Source: Polyodon spathula
Taxonomy: Eukaryota; Chordata; Actinopteri; Acipenseriformes; Polyodontidae
Length of the DNA stretch: 64,000 nucleotides
Direction: 5' to 3'
Assembly: GCF_017654505.1 (NCBI RefSeq)
Contig: NC_054552.1
Coordinates: 31,279,013-31,343,012 of the forward strand
Positions within the stretch are counted from its first letter, which is position 1. Each line of letters opens with the position of its first letter. Shown one piece after another: positions 52,287 to 64,000 of this stretch. The notes below the pieces were generated by a model. The model worked only from the letters and a program-made list of their open reading frames with translations. It made no database searches and was not told where the DNA came from. The translations under genes and the position numbers were made by a program.

Positions 52287-55008
52287 TTTGTCCACCTTAA
52301 AATCCCAGATCAAGAATGACCACAATGGACAGAAGGGTTTATTTTAATAGCCTCCCTGAGTTTTGATTTCAACCCCGTTTCTGGCCTCTTGTTTCCCGTT
52401 TTTTATGGAACGGGAATCCTAGTTCATGGAACCAGTCTCTTGTACGAGATCTCTGGTTACTTGAGTTAATGGATGTAGTGCTGGCTTCAGCTCTATAGTT
52501 GGGTGATTTTTATTAGAAAGCCCTATATTAAGAATTAATAAAGGGGAAAAAAAACAAATTCTTTGCTTCTGGCATAGGATGCCAGGAAAGTAGACTTTCC
52601 ATACTCCAGAGCCTCTGTTCTGTGTCACGCTGGGCCTTTTGCCTGAAGCAAATAGACCCCAACAGAATGGAGCAGGAAAACCTTGCCCTGCATTCTTGCA
52701 AACCCCTTGACAGGATGTTGTCTGGCACTCTTCTATTTACCGATGGTTACAGAGATCAAGCAAATACTGTTTCTCATTAAAGTTTTGAATGCTAGTTCCA
52801 GTTAATCGGTTTCACCATATCTGTTTCTGAATACAGAACCTGCTCGACAAGTCACTCCATCTTGGCACACGGTGTGGAGTGTGCAAAACTAAATTGTTAC
52901 TCCTTTTAACATGAACTGTATTGGTTTGTTTTTCTGAAAACTTGGCAACAATAATGCAATGTAAATTTAAACTGTAGAACTGCAATCTTCTGCCCCACAA
53001 AGCCTTGTAAATTAGTTTTTTCTGGGGTGTTACTGTGCACTTCAGCATCTCCTCAACTTTGTCAGGACTTGAAATTTGACCACAAGGGCTGTAATTGCAG
53101 TGCAATTAAAATAGCTTCTTAAGGTGGTGTAATTTGTGCTTCAATGACCAGTGGGTGCAGTCTGAAATGTAAACGCAAGGATGACTGAGCAAGTATGTAT
53201 TTGCCTGCCCACTAATGCCATTTTAAACACTGATAGTGTGGGCTGGAGATTTAAAAGAAAATCCTTTTAATTAGCCTCTTGATTTAACGAAAAGCTATGT
53301 TTTTAGTTTGTCGAACAATCTGTATTGTGGGCGGAGCGGTACAGTAGCTTTGCTTTGGCAGAAAGACTATCTCAAGACAATTCTAAGCACTTTCCTGCAC
53401 TTTGTGGTTACAGGTTTGTGCCATGTTGTTTAGTGGCTGATGTTTTAATGTGGGCATAGATGTGAACCAAGCATCTCAAGCTGGTGTAAACAGTGCAAAA
53501 GTCGGCACTTTAAGTGGGTTTGACAATAGTTGGGGAATCTACTCCCAAGTACACATACACATTGTCTTCCAATATTTGTGGATGTTCTCCTGCCTCTCTG
53601 CCCATCTCCTTTACTGCCCCCAGCCCAGGGGACCTGGTATGAACTCTGAACCTGGGTGGTTGTCACGCCAGCCAGCATGACCCCAGCGTCGCTCCCTGCA
53701 ATCTGGGATCCAGCGCGGGAATGGAATGTTCCTAATGGAGAGTGAATGAACTCGGTGTGCTGGCGATGCTTGAACTGAAGGGCACGCTCTTATCACAGAG
53801 CCTTGTGGAATAGCAAGGCGGGGGGAGTTAATTCATTGGAACACAGGGTCTTGGGACTCGGAAGAAAAAATAAAAAGGCAGTTGACAGTATTTCTACCGC
53901 ATGCTGTGTCTCTCTGCGAGAGCCTGCAGGTGAATAACCTTGATGCTCTGCACGGTTTATTACTTGCTCCAAGAATGAGGAATAAGATGCTGAGGGATTT
54001 CGGAGCATTTCCAATTTCAATGCAATCTCTGGGCCTGTGCTCTAACCAGAAGGTTAGGTGTGGTGTAATGTGGAATAGCTTTTGTCATTTAAAAAAAAAA
54101 AAACCCTTCAATCAGACTCAAGGGGAATAAGGCAGTATTTTATCTTTCAGAAAATCCTAAGATTGAAGAAGCTACTGGTTTAAAGAGCTGCTTTTTTGTT
54201 GAACCTTATCTGTACTTGGCTATTATGTTTGAGTTCTTTCTATATTCTGGGCACAACCGGCTACATTACTGTAGACTCCCAACCCCCGCCCGCTTGTTGG
54301 TGCAGATTCTTCAAAGACCGCTTTGCTGTCCTGCTCTTTTTGAAAACATTCCCTGTATCGCAGCATCAATCAAGGTGGTCTCCACTGAAACCGTGGAACG
54401 AGGAAACCAGCCATCCAGACCCACCCTTATTTTTCTGGGTTGTGTTTAACAGGATGTGCAGGTCTTTCAAAGGCAAAACAAGCCATTGCTAAGATTACCA
54501 TGTAAACACTCCAGATTAGCACTTGTACACTGAGGACCTTTTAGATTTTTTTGTTGTTGGTTGTATTGGAGCCTGTATATTAGTTGCAGGCTAACACTCC
54601 AGCTTGTCAATACCCATGCTGGTATGCTTTTGAATTGGTTTGTATTTTAGGGTCCATCTCTCCCAACCTAGTATTCTGAGAAAGTTGGAGTTTGTCAAGA
54701 GCAGCTCTTGGTTCTTACTGTATCTGCTGTCTGTGTTCGATGTTTTGAATCCTGTGTAATCTGATTTGTGGTTTATTCTACTTTCACTGTTGCTCGGAGT
54801 GCAATGGAAAAGATTCTAAGGCCACTGACCCACTTCAATTGGTCACGTCATTGGTGAACTCAGATGCCTAGTACTTTCCCAAAAGAAAAACGATAACTGC
54901 CTTTTGTATGTCAGTGTGTTAACAATTTAAAAATATGTAATCCACAATGGAGTACTCCTGTAGGAAACACTTTTTGGTGATTTGTTTCAAAAGAAACTTC
55001 TTTTATAA

Positions 55009-55713
55009 TTGAGCATCAAAAGAAACATCTATATTTGGATAAAATTCACAAGATGTGATTGAAAAATGACACTTTTAGAGCAGGTGCAGTTTTGTGCTAT
55101 TTATTGAAATTTTACTGTCAAGTTATGGGGGGACGGGGGATACTGTCAGTCACAGGCTAGTAGAGCGTGTGGCCACCATTGGAAGCAATACAAGCGTCGC
55201 AGATGTACTGCATGCTTTGCGGCAGGTTTCGGATGCTCTCTTGTGGAATCCTGGCACACTCCTCTTGTAGTGCCTGGATCAGCATCTGCCTGTTCAGTGG
55301 TCTCGGCGCCCTAGAAACCACACGTCTCCCAGTTTGTGGCCTGTCATTGACATAGTGTCCGTTTTATACCATCTCTCCAGGTTTGAAATTGCTGGCTGTG
55401 AGCATCCAAGATGGCAAGCCACAGAACGCTGCCCTAGTCCAGCCTCCAACATGCCAATTGCATGAAGGTGCTGCTCTCTTGACAGACGTGGCATACTGGT
55501 GATTTCTGGTGTATTACTGCTTTTATTCAAGCCTGCAATTCAACAGCTGAAACCACTCCATATCCAGTGTCCAATCACCTTCTCACCAATTAGGTGATTA
55601 AGTGCATATGCTTCAGTCATAGTCACTCAAGTGTGTTATGGTCAAGGGTGAATGGAGTTTTTTTTTTTTTTTTTTTTTTTTTTTGAAAAATGTGTTAATC
55701 GAAGTTTCTTTTT
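55009..55713 (-). mobile_element. Tc1/mariner-like element, internally deleted copy 2
   Basis: The left end TTGAGCATCAAAAGAAAC is identical to copy 1; the right end is degenerate (GTTTCTTTTTTATATTCAG). On the minus strand an N-terminal transposase part (MPRLSREQHLHAIGMLEAGL, a paired-like helix-turn-helix) is followed almost directly by the C-terminal part (ALQEECARIPQESIRNLPQ, ending SNGGHTLY and a stop). The whole DDE catalytic core is missing, so this is a dead copy that keeps both transposase ends. It is in the furin intron, antisense. Confidence 0.9.
55655..55684. repeat. Poly-T run in Tc1-like copy 2
   Basis: About 30 T's that interrupt the right part of the element. Confidence 0.9.
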
Positions 55714-58700
55714 TATATTCAGATATGAATACATGCATTCCACAGATGCATTTTACATGACCTTGTAGTTGCATAAAGGCATTTGAGCCACCATTACTGT
55801 AAATTCAAATGCTTCTCTTCGTGACGGTTGTGGAGTTAAGAAAACGGAGACCAAATTCTATAGAAAAATAGCAGAGAAGCTGCTCAATTTATTTTAACAA
55901 TGAGGGAGCTCAAACAGAGCCGGAAAAAACAGGATGAAAGAAGAATCTCTGCCCTTCTCCTCTTTCATTGCCTGGGTTCTTGCACCTTCCCTCCTCCTCC
56001 TGGGTTTTTTCTATGGCACTACTTAATACTCCTGCTCGCAGTACTTCAGTGTAAAGCTCCGATTTGAAAAAGCTTATAGCTGCTCGGCTGTGCAGATACC
56101 ACAGAATACAATCCAGCCCTAACAAACATGCAAATAACCTGCGACATGCTTCTCTGAATCCACGCCTAGTCTCCCAAATAAGATGGAAAGTCAATGCAAT
56201 TGGCATTTTAGGAAGATTCTTTTATTACGTTGCATTTCCTTGCAAGCTGTTTTTGTGTGTCATCCTTGCTCTGGTTTAAAGTTACCACTAATCTCCTTGA
56301 ATGAGGCAGAGGTTTTCATCCTAGTACTGATTTACTATAGTGCCTCTTTCATTGCACATCTTTTAAGCCAGTAAGTTCCTGTGAATGACTGGTTCTGGAA
56401 GCTTCAGATAAGATGTGTGTATGAAGGGCTGTCTTGTGCCTGTCAAGGTTAGAGTATAAACCAATGCTTTGTCAGAACTTGCTCAAACATTTAAAAAAAA
56501 TACATTCACTGCAGTTCTCTCTCCTCTCTCACATTGAGGGCAGTAGACTCAAATGCTGATCTGTCGCTGAGTTAGTATTTAGTAATTGTGTACTGTAGTG
56601 TTCTATGAAATGCTTTTCATAGTCTCCCTGCAACTGGTTTCCTAGCGAACCACAATAACAAACAGACTCCAGGAGGACCAGGAGTTTACTGTTGCAGAAC
56701 TGCTGTGGATCGTTCCAAGTTCAGCTCATTGCTGTGTAAGGCTGTCGAAACCCCTGGGGCGACAGACAACAGAGGGGTTTCCATGGCTTAACCAACATGC
56801 TGTGCAGCTCGGTGGCACCGTCTCGTAATTGTAGCAGAGCCTGTTTTTATAGCTGCGTTCTTGTCTCAAGTTGATACCCTTATGAATGAAATAGCTTTCG
56901 GACCTAAAAATAATAATTTGCATGACGCTCCCCTCTGTCACCTTTACACATGATTTTGTTGTCCAGACAGGAACAGATGTCTTCTAGTCGGGGGGAGGGT
57001 TTAAACGAGATGTATCCTATGTTCCCTATACAGCTCAGTGTGCCGAACCTAGAACTTGTGCTAAATTTAAGGCTGTTGCATCTGCAACTTTTTTTTTTTT
57101 TCGGGTGGCAAAAGGCTGCTTTTTTTTAAAAAATTTTATATAACCACAGGTTCTGATAACCTGGCCTTTTTTATTTTGACTGAAGTACAAATAATGCACT
57201 GTAATACAAACCAACTCTACCCCAAGACAAAGCTGTAGAATGACAGTCTCCAGCTCCACTGTATGGCTCAATATTTTATTGGCTGTAATTGGGGAATTGG
57301 CCAGCAGGGTCCTCTTGGAAATGAAGTACAGTAATAACTTTTTATTTTTAGACCAGTTGGAAATGCTATAGGGCTTCAGCGCTGAATATATTTCTTTGAG
57401 TCTAAAAGCTCTGTAGTATTGGTAGCTAGTGCAATCCATTCCTCTGTGCTTGTGCAATTTGGAGGTTGAGGTGACTTTTTTTCTCCTGCGGTTTTAAATT
57501 CTTTTAATTTGGAACTTTTGTCTAAACTGTGCAGCATGACCTAGAAAAGCAATGCAATTCAAATGGAACCTTTGTCCAATTACGATTTCTATTAGCAGTG
57601 ACCTCCCTTCCCCCGGTCTGTAGGGGACTACCTGACCAAATCCCCTTTACCAGAGGGGAGATGATCTCATCTAAAATGTAATGAGCTGCTTGGGGGGAAA
57701 TGTACATTTGAATTATTTATAGGTGTGTTCACTACTCAATGGCTGCACCGTACTGTCTAGCTCTTGGCATAGTGCGACCTCTGTGAAGGACATGGCAGTT
57801 CTTTGAAGGCCAATGTGTGAATTCTTCAAAGTCCATTAACTTTTTTGTTTCTTTATTTGCACACTTTGGGTGAGTTTCCTAAGTTTAAGTGACATTCTGC
57901 GTGCGAGGTGTGCGTTAGCTATTCTAAATCAAGACATACTAGTGCCCAGAATATGGTAGTTTTGGTATTTTGTAATACTGTTTGCATAACGTGAACGCAG
58001 AACAATGTACACTACTTCAGTTCTGTTCTCATTTATGCACATGACTGTTATAAATGACAGGAATCTGCTCAAGTTAAATTCCAGTATGTGTTGGGGCAGC
58101 TGTCTCCAGTGCCTGCTTTATAAACACTAGTACTTTCTGTCCTGTCCAGAACTAGTCCTGCTTGACAAGGCACTGGGTTTCTAATTCAATGGTTGAGGAA
58201 GGAACTTGGACTGGGTGGCGGTGCCACTGATCCGCAGCGAAATGATCTTCATGCTAATGCTGTCCATTGCAGCTCAGACTAGGAGTACTGGGCTGGGCTT
58301 CACCTGCATTCACATAGGAATAGAACTATTGTTGTAAAGCAAGTGTTCAGGAAATGGTGGTCCTGAAATAATCTAGCATAAAACTCCCAGGAGCAGGGGA
58401 ATGACTGGGCAGAACCGTACTGTAATAGATGGGTTGGAACATTGGGAAGATTTTGTTTGTCACTGTCTAGGGAGTGCGTGTAGATTGTATCAACTGAAAA
58501 TTCCAGTGTTTGTAATATGCAAAGACTGAAGTGTTTTTGTCAGTTTTCCCCACACGCTACCCATTTCCCTTGGATGCCACAGTAAATGACACCTCCTTGT
58601 CTATGAAAAGCTGAACACATTATTATGCAATAAATGAAGCAAAGGACCTCCAGCACTTCTCACCTTGGTGTCTTTGGCTCGCATGTTCTCTGTCGGCTCT

Positions 58701-60205
58701 AACGTTATGTCCACTTCGTTAACTGTTCCAGTTTGTTACTATGACCTTTTGACAGTCGGCGTACCATGCCTCATTTTGAAGTGCACAGTATTCCACGATG
58801 GCACTGCACCAGCACAAAGATCATGTACTGATAGCAGAACAACTTGATAAACCATGATGGCAAGAAATCAAATGTTCTCAGAACAGTGGAATATGTTTTA
58901 AATCAAAACCAATCTAGCCAAGGCAGGCATGCTACTTGGCTGTGGCTATTAATAAAGCTCATCTTCTATATATTAATAGAAATTCATTCTTGCTGACTCT
59001 GGGGTGGATGTCCCAGGGATTCCTGGTTTTAAACATATCTGCGCCTGGGGAGCATGTGGCAGTTTCAGTTAATTTGGTAATTTTTTTTTTTTGATTACTT
59101 TTTATTTAGGAAGTGATTTGCCTCATCCGCCCAGGCAAACGCGTGTCTAAGATTAGATGAGATTAGGAATCCCCATGGAAACCTGATTAACTAGAAACTC
59201 TGCTTTCAAGATTATCAGGCCATCTCTCCTATGATGGGCCTTGTGCCATCACAGTACCTTTTGTAAACTACCAGTATAGCCAAGCATTCTACATTGCAGT
59301 GAAGCTTGGCTGTACAAAGCAGCATATACTGTGTTTGTTTCAGTAAGGCATTCATCATTAATGAACATGCACACATTCAACCATTGCCTCATCCTGTTGA
59401 TTTTATAGATGAATTATTTTTCTCTGAGTGCTACATTTGTGCCGGTGCCATCTCCAGACACCGGCTCAAGCTTTTTTTTTTTTTTTCATGGCTCGTTAAC
59501 TCTGATGCAGATGTTTCCAAATGGTGCAGTAGAACCGATGGGTAAGTTCTGTGAGGGGGGGGAGGGGGGGGTCCTGGTCTAATATTAGGTTTTAAAATGT
59601 GCCCATTTCTTTCCCCACCCAATTTTCTTATCTTGGGTTTCCTCTTTTAATAGGCTGTCGAACACAGAGTTGAAAGGTGTGTATGTAACATGGTTACTTT
59701 GTAGAGCTGGGCTGGGCTCTTGCTGTCTTTCTGCTCCTAGATACTGTAGGAGCTTTTGGGTGTGGAGTTTTCTAGATTGACCTTTTGACTGACAGCTGTT
59801 AAAGTGGATGGTTTTGAGGGATTGACCCTACTTTTTTTTACTGGAGCAGCGCTTTTGAAATCAAAGGCAAAAATGTCTGAAGACAAAACCAAACAAATGT
59901 TCATCCATGCACTTTGGATTTGTTGAAAGCATGGCTTTCAGAAGTAGCATTTCAATGACTTAGGTGAACTGGGAATAGTTTACAATGGTATAGTGTTACT
60001 GGTACTGTACCGTGAAAGGCATCCTCTATTCTGCTATCTACTGTACACTTAGTCTGTCTGGAATTACTCTTTGTGAATTTAATTCAGCTTTTCATTTTAG
60101 GGGAAATTAAGACGAATGCTTGAAATTACCTTGGACTAAAACCTGAACTTGCAAGGTCCAAACGTAATGTGCCATCTTCACTTCTGCCAATTGCGTCATG
60201 CTGTC

Positions 60206-60236
<31 letters not shown>

Positions 60237-63200
60237 AATTCATCTGAATCGAAGTACACTAACCCACTGCCATCCTAATCTTTCTCAGAGCTGTGTGTAG
60301 GTGGTGTTTTTATAAAGTATTGCTTTCATTGATGTAATGGTAGAAGCTGGTCTGAAATCGCCGATCGTGGTATCTTGTCGCAATCCTTGGCTTGTTTCCT
60401 GTTCTCTCTCTCTCTCTCTCATATACAGGTCTCATTTCTACTAGAACGTGGTGCAGTTTTGAGTAGCCTGAAGGTGGAGAGCTTCGTGGTTTGTCTGAAT
60501 GACTAAACTGTGTGTCATGTTTAATATGCGACAATTAGTGCTTTGTAGTTAATCTTTCAGAAACACGTCTCTTGCTACACTAGTCATTACTGTACCATGT
60601 GACTAACATGGGTTAGGCTTTGGGTGTTTTTTTTCTTTGCATTTAAACAGGGGTGAAGGAACAAATGAACTTCTGTATTGGCTAGCTGTGAAAGTCTTCA
60701 AATGGCTTCTGTTTAATGCTGTGCAGTGTGTGCCAGCCCTCTACCCCCTTGAAGATGCTGGAGAATCTCCTACTGTAACAAGATGGTAGATATGGCAATG
60801 CTAAAATTTACTCTTTTGTTTCTCCTAGTTAGTTTGGGTTAAATCTAACTGCAATCCAGTGCATACAGGACACGCTGTATGATCTTGATCATGCAGACAC
60901 AGGCATGTAATTGCATGTGCGTGTGATTAAGATTGCCACACTGACTGCTGTGGAAATGAGCGAGGGAGGAAGGTGTGATTCATTCTGAAAGCTCTATTGC
61001 ATTAAACCTCTCCTGGGATATGAGGCATAAGTTTGTTTACGACACGCTTCTAGGTGGTAACAAAATTTACATACAAGATCAAATCTACGTGTGTGGGTTT
61101 TTTTTTTTGAGGTTACTGTTGTGAAAGTAAACTTCACACCCATAGGGTGCCCACCTTGCCAGAGTCTCCAATACTCAATGAAATAAAAACATCCCTGGTC
61201 TTTCTACTGTTCTCTGCTCATTTGAAAAACAAAAACAGACCTTAAACCTGGCATGTGGCATTTCAAATGTAAATTATTCAATTAAAATAAATGAATGCAA
61301 GCTGCTTGAGTGAGTGAACTGACTTGTGGAGTGTTGCATGAGCGGTGCAGTACAGATTCTCAATGGGAGCTGCATTCTCTGTGCTCTGCAAGTAAAGTAG
61401 CCACGGCTTTGACACGTGCTTCAAGCCCGACAAGGTGCCAGAAACACTGCCTCTCCAGCCCTGAACAAGCTGAAGCAGCTTCTCCCAGCAGATGAACTGC
61501 ACGATGTGGCCCTTCCCAAACAGCCTGGGGATCTGTTTCCTAAGGGAAGGGACTGGGTCACGCAGCTCGGTAGCTTGTCAAGGTTACTCCTTGGGTCTGT
61601 TGAATCCTGATACACACTCAAGCTAGGGAAGAACTGAGTAGTGAGGTTTGCTAGGATCACCGTTGCAGACTTCACTCAATGAGTTCCCAGCATCATTGGA
61701 TTCAAGAGGAAACCTGACAGGAGTAGTCTGTAACTGGAAATCTAAAATGGCATGTGGCTTGCAGCCCAATTCAGATGACCCTTGAGAATAACTGGACACC
61801 TGTGGCTTTAAAGACTCCTAGGTCTGCAGCTGAGCCTACCCTGTGGAGCTGATTAAACATGAAATGCTCCACAGTGCCCTTAAAATATGTCTAACATCCT
61901 AGAATACAAGGAGGCCACAGTGAGCATGAAGGTAGTCGCAGCCTGTCCGCTTCTGGGCTGGTATAAAAATATTCCACTCCCCGCTCAGGCCATTATCAAT
62001 GTGGCGACTTCCTCAGTCAGTCTGCATCACTATGAACAGAGAAGCTTGAGAGCATTCGATCTGCTGAGAATCAGTGAGGTCTTGCTGCTCCAGAAGCTTG
62101 TGTGTCATAATGTAGAGATGGGAAGGATTGAGTGACTCAAACTCCTCTTGGCTAAGTGGCCAACTGCTGTTTTAAGTGGCTTATTTTGCTGGGGGTGCAC
62201 CTATGTGCCTGTGCAGTTCTTTTATGGAATATATTTTAATGCAAATAAGCTTTTAAAATGTTGAATTGAAGATTTGTTTTCTCTACAAAGAAACCCCTCT
62301 GCTGCAGTGTTCTCATGGGGCTGTGAATGCAATGAAGCTGAAGGGAGGTGCCTTGTCCTTGTATTTAGGGTAGTGGGTGCCAGTCCTGGGCTCAGAGCAG
62401 CATGCATTAACCTTCAAGATGTTGCAGGCCTACATTGTCATTTCTTAACCTCAAAATGTGCAAATACAGTAGTTTTCTCCCAGCTATGATAATACTCCAA
62501 CCACAAGAACAAGGGTGGCAGATCTGTGTAGTATAAATGGATTAGTTATTCGGGGGTTTTGGTAGGGAACGAGTGTAGCTCCCTTTTAAGGGAGTGGGGT
62601 TATGCCATGAAAGAACATGTTGGTAAAGCTGAGGAGCAAAATTCTGAAGTGAAGTTTTACATTGAGGTGGATTTTTTTAATACAGTAATGTAATCCTAAG
62701 GTATTTGTACCTACAAAGTAGTTTTTTGCTTCTTGCTATAGACGTATGGTGCATTTCACAAAAACAGATCGATCAATTATTTAAATGGATGAGCGTTTGT
62801 GTTCCTGTAACACTGGTATTAAGCACTTGTTTTTTTTTTTTTAATCTGTTTTTCCAGGAAACACAAATGCTAAGAAACCTGTTTACTCTGCAAGCTACTC
62901 TCTGTGTCCAGTTTTGCAACTGTAACGACACTCCATCCAAACGGTCACACTGAGCGTGTGTAAAGTTGAATTCCATTTGTTAAATTTGCTTACTAAAGTG
63001 TGCTGTCAATTGTAACTTTGAACTACCCTGAATGGATGTGATGCCGGTCAGTTCTGGTGCACTGTCCTGTGGAGCTTCAGTTCATAGCTGTGTCCTCTCT
63101 GGGTCTGGTAGTGTAGGGGCAGAATGTCTGGGCTTCTAGCAAAGGTGAAGTTTGTTTCAGTCAAGAGAACTTGCATATATTTGTCATGTTTCTGCAAACT

Positions 63201-64000
63201 TGATGTGCATTTCTTAATTGTGTATACTCTACCATTAGTGCTGACATTTGATCAGTTAAATGTATGCCAATATTGCTGTTTTTACTTTTGCAAGATCCAT
63301 CCTGGGATATTTCTCCTCGTGAGTGTGCCCCTGTATGGAGGGTGGGTGTGCTTTCTGAAGGTCACTCTGCACACTGTCTCTTTCCTGGCTGAGTAGTTGT
63401 TAATTGCAGTTTCTGGTACTGCTCTTGACTGTACTTGCATTGAAACAAAGGCTGTGTGTTCTGAGTCAAACAGTGGATTCTGGAAAGTACAAGATTAATG
63501 GACACTTTCTTCAGATCCATTCTGGGAATTTTTTTGTCAACCGTAATGATCCCTTTCTGGGTATATAGGACACTTTCAGATTATTACATTTGTCTAAACA
63601 GCTTTCCAATGAAGTTCAGATTTTGAGTTTGGACCTTTTCATTTAGCACAGATTACTGGAATGTTTGTCCATCCATATAATTAAAAAAAAGACTTTCTGG
63701 AAGTGCGTTCTGTTTTGAGGTTGTGTCTACTTTGTTCCTAAAGGTCTTTTTCAGCTGTTCTTAGAAAAAGCAAAATCTAAATAACTTGCACCCCTGTGGT
63801 GGAGAGCATGCGTTCTGGCAGGGCAGTCTCTAAATACACAGGGATAGCTTGTGGCTGCTTTTGGCCCTGTACAGTACCTGGCCCTGGGGTTGTTTACAGC
63901 CTGCTTTTGCTCTTCCTGTTTTGTACTGGGTTTGGAAAGTTTCTGTTAATCCTTTTCTTGGATTGTGTCCTTCAGGGACAGAGCTAGAATTCAGCTTTCA
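55714..64000 (+). other. furin intron, second part, to window end
   Basis: No exon or RNA gene recognised. Open frames of 60-140 codons here show no family similarity, and several are homopolymer-driven. A candidate conserved noncoding segment is at 59105-59230. Confidence 0.55.
59105..59230. promoter_or_regulatory. Candidate enhancer-like segment in furin intron
   Basis: A dense, non-repetitive stretch with GATTAGATGAGATTAGG (repeated GATTA, a bicoid/OTX-type core) and CCCATGGAAACC (an RFX-like half site). It stands out from neighbouring low-complexity DNA, but no conservation data are available. Confidence 0.2.

Noticed and set aside
57035..57457. 140-codon minus-strand frame
   Set aside because: Lysine-rich ends come from homopolymers, with no recognisable domain or splice context.
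61416..61675. Possible retroelement or exon near 61.4-61.7 kb
   Set aside because: Higher coding-like composition, but frames are interrupted at once and no domain could be recognised.

Overview
This is vertebrate nuclear DNA with intron-exon genes, GT-AG splice sites, AATAAA signals, long microsatellites, Tc1-like, hAT-like and CR1-like transposon remnants, and one 500-base assembly gap. The coding sequences and repeat types suggest a ray-finned fish, perhaps a non-teleost such as a sturgeon, paddlefish, gar or bowfin. That last step is weak inference, because no species-diagnostic sequence can be checked here. Nothing bacterial, phage-like or CRISPR-like is present. I found no new biological system. 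The interest lies in gene structure, regulatory architecture, repeats and assembly quality.

Layout. (1) 1-2241: flank or intron with a 500-N gap (537-1036) and a 1-kb hAT-like non-autonomous element. (2) 2242-12305, plus strand: the 3' part of a stereocilin-type gene (strc), 19 exons ending in a hydrophobic C-terminal tail. Its second exon is interrupted by a 239-base run of G that is almost certainly artefactual. (3) 13167-17857, minus strand: a complete nine-coding-exon mitochondrial creatine kinase (ckmt1-type, exactly 417 residues), tail-to-tail with strc, with a probable 5' UTR exon near 20.25 kb. (4) 21410-33719, minus strand: a complete 22-coding-exon ticrr (treslin) gene of 2057 residues, including one GC-AG intron and a 2.5-kb exon full of TP/SP motifs. 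(5) 34.1-34.4 kb: a ticrr promoter with a YY1-type motif and five co-oriented CCAAT boxes. (6) 35.5-36.4 kb: a CTCF-like site and the GC-rich 5' noncoding exon of the next gene. (7) 42768-43089, plus strand: the first coding exon of furin (signal peptide and start of the propeptide). The remaining 21 kb to the window end is furin intron.

The genes are not one pathway. STRC is a hair-bundle coupling protein of the inner ear, CKMT1 buffers high-energy phosphate in mitochondria, TICRR licenses replication origin firing, and FURIN is the Golgi proprotein convertase. Their neighbourhood is informative: in human, STRC and CKMT1 are tail-to-tail at 15q15.3 while TICRR and FURIN are at 15q26.1, so this window joins two segments that are far apart on human chromosome 15.

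All exon boundaries were deduced by reading splice sites and reading-frame phase by eye. ckmt1 and ticrr each close perfectly in frame. The strc model closes everywhere except across the poly-G run.
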